DNA of 43,209 bases from Pseudoflavonifractor capillosus (lineage in GTDB: Bacteria > Bacillota > Clostridia > Oscillospirales > Oscillospiraceae). Location of the stretch: positions 1-43,209 of the forward strand of contig NZ_JACJJE010000027.1 of NCBI RefSeq assembly GCF_016899775.1. The letters are read 5' to 3'. Below the pieces are notes generated by a model. That model worked only from the letters and a program-made list of their open reading frames with translations. It had not been told where the DNA came from and did no database searches. The translations under genes and the position numbers were made by a program. Of this stretch, positions 40,674-43,209 are shown piece by piece; the stretch's first letter is position 1, and every line of letters starts with the position of its first letter.

Positions 40674-41294
40674 TCACATCTTCACGAATTTGTCTTTTGG
40701 GGCCCGGCAGATGGGGCACCGGTAGTCGTCGGGCAGGGTCTCCCGCTCGGCGATGTAGCCGCAGACGGTGCACCGCCAGGCCACCTCCTCCACGATCCGG
40801 ACCACTGTGGCCGCCGCGGGGGTGGAGCCCCCCTCGCCCCGGTAGTCGTCCAGGGTCATGGCCGGTCCCTCGCCCAGCACCTCGGCCTCAGTGGCCTCAC
40901 ACACAAACAGCACATAGCTGCCCAGGTCCAGCTTGTCCACAATCTTACAGCTGATTCGGGCCAGGGCGTGGTCTTTCACATAGGGGTTGCCCGCCCCGTC
41001 GGTCTCCACCTGGAAGCCCTCGTACTTGTCCACTACACGACCGGACTTATAGCCGAACAGGTCCACCAGCTCTTTGGGGGTGTCGCGCTCCAGCACGGTG
41101 GCCGCGAAGCTGCCGGCGGCCTCCACCGCCTTATAGGTCTCGTTGCTCTTGTTCAGGGTCAGAGAGAACTTGGCCGGATTGGTGGAGGTGATCTGGTGCA
41201 GGGAGTTGACTACACACCCCTGGTACTTCCCGTCCAGCACGGAGCCCACTAAAAACAGGCCGTAGTTGATTCGGTTGAATGCCTTGCGGTTCAT
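40674..41294 (-). CDS. Flavin reductase-rubredoxin fusion (high-molecular-weight rubredoxin type)
   Basis: 206 aa. Residues 1-~150 are a flavin reductase-like FMN-binding domain (INYGLFLVGSVLDGKYQGCVVNSLHQITSTNPAKFSLTLNKSN, FAATVLERDTPKELVDLFGYKSGRVVDKY). Residues ~170-206 are a rubredoxin with both C-x2-C pairs: CTVCGYIAE and CPICRAPKDKF. Such fusions (Hrb of Moorella) pass electrons from NAD(P)H or ferredoxin partners to flavodiiron proteins or rubrerythrin that remove O2, NO or peroxide. RBS AAGGAGG. A Fur/PerR-like operator lies at its promoter, consistent with oxidative or iron stress control. Confidence 0.94.
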   Translation of the reverse strand: MNRKAFNRINYGLFLVGSVLDGKYQGCVVNSLHQITSTNPAKFSLTLNKSNETYKAVEAAGSFAATVLERDTPKELVDLFGYKSGRVVDKYEGFQVETDGAGNPYVKDHALARISCKIVDKLDLGSYVLFVCEATEAEVLGEGPAMTLDDYRGEGGSTPAAATVVRIVEEVAWRCTVCGYIAERETLPDDYRCPICRAPKDKFVKM

Positions 41295-41341
41295 GAAAAG
41301 ACCTCCTTACACGATCATAAATCTTCCCCGTTTTCTTAATG

Positions 41342-41396
41342 AGAATAATTATTATTATTCTAGTCTGACTATACTATATATTTCCCGCTTTGTCAA
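41342..41396 (-). promoter_or_regulatory. Promoter with Fur/PerR-like operator for the rubredoxin fusion
   Basis: Minus strand TTGACA (41391-41396), 17-nt spacer, TATAGT (41368-41373). A perfect inverted repeat AGAATAAT-TATT-ATTATTCT at 41342-41361 sits on the expected start site. The AT-rich sequence resembles Fur-family boxes (AATnATTATT), closest to Fur or PerR sites. Confidence 0.8.
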
Positions 41397-41414
41397 GATT
41401 TTTATGTCCGTTTC

Positions 41415-41456
41415 TCCAAAATAAAACCAGCGTCCGCATTTCCCTGCAGACGCTGG
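41415..41456 (-). terminator. Terminator of the GH25 gene
   Basis: CCAGCGTC-(n)-GACGCTGG with an extended 12-bp stem and one mismatch, followed on the minus strand by TTTTATTTTGG. Confidence 0.85.
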
Positions 41457-41463
41457 CGTCTCA

Positions 41464-42942
41464 TTAAATATCCTGGCTGATTCCAGATCCTGTGTCTTCT
41501 CCCTCCGACGCTCCATCCTGGCTGGACGCCACATCCTGCGAGAGCGGAGTCCCCTCGTCATCCCCGCTGTCCTCCGGCGGAAGCTCCCCATCCCGGAAGA
41601 ACCGCAGATTCAGGTCCACATTGCCGGAAATGCCGGGCACCTTCCCGTTGGAGGTATACTGCCACATGTCAAAGTCATAGTAAAACGAGGGGTAGTCGGT
41701 GTACTGGGCCAGCCAGAAGGGATAGTCCAGCAGCTGGCTCAAGTCCAGGTTGTTGTAGGCCAGATTCTGATAGAAATAGATCATCGCCTCGTAGCCCGCC
41801 GCCTCAATATCCGCACAGAAGGCGTTGGCCATGCTACACAGGAGGTCGGTGTCCGGAATGGTCTGAGTCCGGGAACCGGCGTAATTCTGCCGCTCCCAGT
41901 CGAAGACCACCGGATATGTAATGCGGTAAGGCGCGATCTGCTCGATCACATAGGCGGCCTCCTGCCGGGCCTCCTCCACGGTAATGGCCTGGGAGAAGTA
42001 GTAGATTCCCACATCCAGGCCGGCGTCCAGAGCACCCTGCACATTGTTGACAAACTGGGTGTCGCCCCGCATGTTGCCCTCCGTGCCATAGCCCCGGTAT
42101 CCCACCCGGATCATGGCAAAGTCAAAGCCGGCGTCCGCCACCTGCTGCCAGTCAATGGTCCCCTGATGGACGGATACATCCACACCCTTGGTCACGTAGA
42201 CTCCATCCTCCGTATAGGTGATGTACCCGTTCTCATCCTTGGAAAAGCCCTCCGGGTCATAGGTGTTGACCGGAACGTCCTCCAGAAAATCATAGTAGGC
42301 TCCCTGGAACAAAATCTGCTCCCCGTAGGTGTGGACCCGGTCCACCTGCCAAACAATCACGCTGATCTCCGCCCGGGTGATGGGCTGATCCGGCAAAAAG
42401 ACGGTCTCACCGTCCTCCTCGCTTCCCGTAATGATTCCCAACTCATACAGGGCGGTCAGATATCCGTTATCAACATCCGAGAAGGGCGAGCGCTCCGAGG
42501 AGGGCTCCACCCCCAGGGCCCTGGCCGCCAGCTCCGCCACCAAAACACGGGCCATGGGCTGGTCCAGGTCGCCGATCTGCTCCCGGGTAAGATAGCCCTG
42601 AGACACCGCGTAGTCCGCATGACCGCTGGCCCAGTGATCTCCGGTTGCAGCAAGATCCCCGCTGCCCGCCGCTTTCAGCACCATAACCAGAGCTGCGCCA
42701 GAGGTCAGGGGATCATTGGCCCCGAACAGTCCGTTTCCATAGCCGTCAATCATCCCCCGGCTGTTCAACACCGCCACATAGTCATAGTACCAGTCGTCCT
42801 CCTGGACGTCGGAAAAAGAACTCACATATCCGCTTGGCACGCTCAAGCGGTAAGGCGTGGCCGCCGCCAGGGCCGGCTGCACACCAACTGTCATCATCAA
42901 AGCAAGCGCCGCAGCGCAGCTGCCAACTCGTTTCCACTGCAT
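41464..42942 (-). CDS. Secreted GH25 lysozyme with SLH-type domains
   Basis: 492 aa. A signal peptide (MQWKRVGSCAAALALMMTVGVQPALAAA) is followed by S-layer-homology-like repeats (FSDVQEDDWYYDYVAVLNSRGMIDGYGNGLFGANDPLT, and PFSDVDNGYLTALYELGIITGSEEDGETVFLPDQPITRAEISVIV). The GH25 muramidase domain comes next: GVDVSVHQGTIDWQQVADAGFDFAMIRVGYRGYG, YFSQA, VVFDWERQNY with the Asp348/Glu350 pair, and FWLAQYTDYP...MWQYTSNGKVPGISGNVDLN. An acidic Ser/Asp/Glu tail ends it. It cuts peptidoglycan glycan strands. Start ATG 42942 is chosen by signal peptide fit; ATG 42966 also has an RBS-like GAGGCGAT. Confidence 0.92.
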   Translation of the reverse strand: MQWKRVGSCAAALALMMTVGVQPALAAATPYRLSVPSGYVSSFSDVQEDDWYYDYVAVLNSRGMIDGYGNGLFGANDPLTSGAALVMVLKAAGSGDLAATGDHWASGHADYAVSQGYLTREQIGDLDQPMARVLVAELAARALGVEPSSERSPFSDVDNGYLTALYELGIITGSEEDGETVFLPDQPITRAEISVIVWQVDRVHTYGEQILFQGAYYDFLEDVPVNTYDPEGFSKDENGYITYTEDGVYVTKGVDVSVHQGTIDWQQVADAGFDFAMIRVGYRGYGTEGNMRGDTQFVNNVQGALDAGLDVGIYYFSQAITVEEARQEAAYVIEQIAPYRITYPVVFDWERQNYAGSRTQTIPDTDLLCSMANAFCADIEAAGYEAMIYFYQNLAYNNLDLSQLLDYPFWLAQYTDYPSFYYDFDMWQYTSNGKVPGISGNVDLNLRFFRDGELPPEDSGDDEGTPLSQDVASSQDGASEGEDTGSGISQDI

Positions 42943-43007
42943 ATTGCTCCGAATACCTCCATTCATTTCAGATCGCCTCAATCTCACGGGTTTACCGTAA
43001 TGAAGCT

Positions 43008-43036
43008 ATTATAGCAAACTCCTGAATTCGACACAA
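43008..43036 (-). promoter_or_regulatory. Promoter of the GH25 gene
   Basis: Minus strand TTGTGT (43031-43036), 17-nt spacer, TATAAT (43008-43013). Confidence 0.7.
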
Positions 43037-43091
43037 GAGGCATTTCTTGTCTCTCTCAAAAGACGAAGGTCCCAAGTCTACGCAACTTATG

Positions 43092-43126
43092 CAAAAAGAA
43101 AAAAGACGGACAGCAAACTGTCCGTC
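43092..43126 (-). terminator. Terminator of the rRNA operon
   Basis: GACGGACAG-CAAA-CTGTCCGTC (43105-43126), directly after 5S rRNA; minus-strand continuation is TTTTTTCTTTTTG. Confidence 0.9.
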
Positions 43127-43130
43127 CTTT

Positions 43131-43209
43131 TGTGTTGGCACTACCTATCTTTCCGGCCCGTCTCCAGGCAAGTATTTTCGGCAGAAGCGAGCTTAACTTC
43201 CGTGTTCGG
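43131..43209 (-). rRNA. rrf: 5S ribosomal RNA, 3' part (cut by window edge)
   Basis: Minus strand reads CCGAACACGGAAGTTAAGC, the universal 5S loop B/helix III signature, continuing through GCCTGGAGACGGGCCGG to GGTAGTGCCAACAC at the 3' end. About 79 nt of the ~117-nt RNA are present; the 5' part lies outside the window. It is presumably the last gene of a 16S-23S-5S operon. Confidence 0.95.

Overview
The window looks like the chromosome of a strictly anaerobic, high-GC, spore-forming member of the Oscillospiraceae (Clostridium cluster IV, Flavonifractor/Intestinimonas/Lawsonibacter-like). This is inferred from several things: an HrcA/CIRCE-controlled dnaK operon, a class III (oxygen-sensitive) ribonucleotide reductase, a flavin reductase-rubredoxin fusion, SpoVK-like and SleB-like proteins, SLH-domain cell wall proteins and strongly GC-rich third codon positions. 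No phage, plasmid or complete IS gene is visible. The right edge runs into a 5S rRNA gene on the minus strand, so an rRNA operon lies just outside.

Layout. 0.3-6.2 kb (minus): a GerMN-like lipoprotein, then the heat-shock operon hrcA-grpE-(new 45-aa membrane peptide)-dnaK-dnaJ, with a perfect CIRCE element, and the dnaJ ribosome binding site folded into a 9-bp hairpin. 6.4-7.9 kb (plus): an autoregulated XRE repressor with two membrane proteins. 8-9.7 kb (minus): a PadR-DUF2812 pair with palindromic operators. 9.9-13.9 kb (plus): proline synthesis proC-proB-(zinc-ribbon protein)-proA. 14-17.2 kb (plus): an HD-domain protein, a GlmU acetyltransferase domain standing alone, prs and pth. 18.06-18.45 kb (minus): a small RHH/XRE regulator pair. 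19.1-21 kb (minus): mnmG. 22-24.4 kb (plus): nrdD with a fused glutaredoxin, driven by a promoter carrying two NrdR boxes.

The spacers between 11.5 and 21.9 kb (and only there) are mosaics of non-coding repeats: four copies of a ~130-bp core, about twelve GTAG-headed REP-like hairpins, CCTTCCCCC/GGGGGAAGG elements with a variable hairpin arm, and hairpins whose architecture but not sequence is conserved. Many stems differ in sequence yet stay paired, which suggests selection for structure. One composite appears to have destroyed the gene divergent from the XRE regulator.

24.8-43.2 kb: a zinc-ribbon/Ig/SH3 envelope protein (minus); an operon of AAA+ ATPase, mtaB, metallo-beta-lactamase-fold hydrolase and a 72-aa protein (plus); an acyl-transfer pair MBOAT-DHHW plus a PH-like protein and an AlkZ-like protein (plus); two ECF sigma/anti-sigma pairs, a DUF2156 acyltransferase, a metallophosphoesterase, a SleB-type hydrolase, the rubredoxin fusion behind a Fur/PerR-like operator, and an SLH-GH25 lysozyme (all minus). 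Convergent gene pairs are separated by clear intrinsic terminators.
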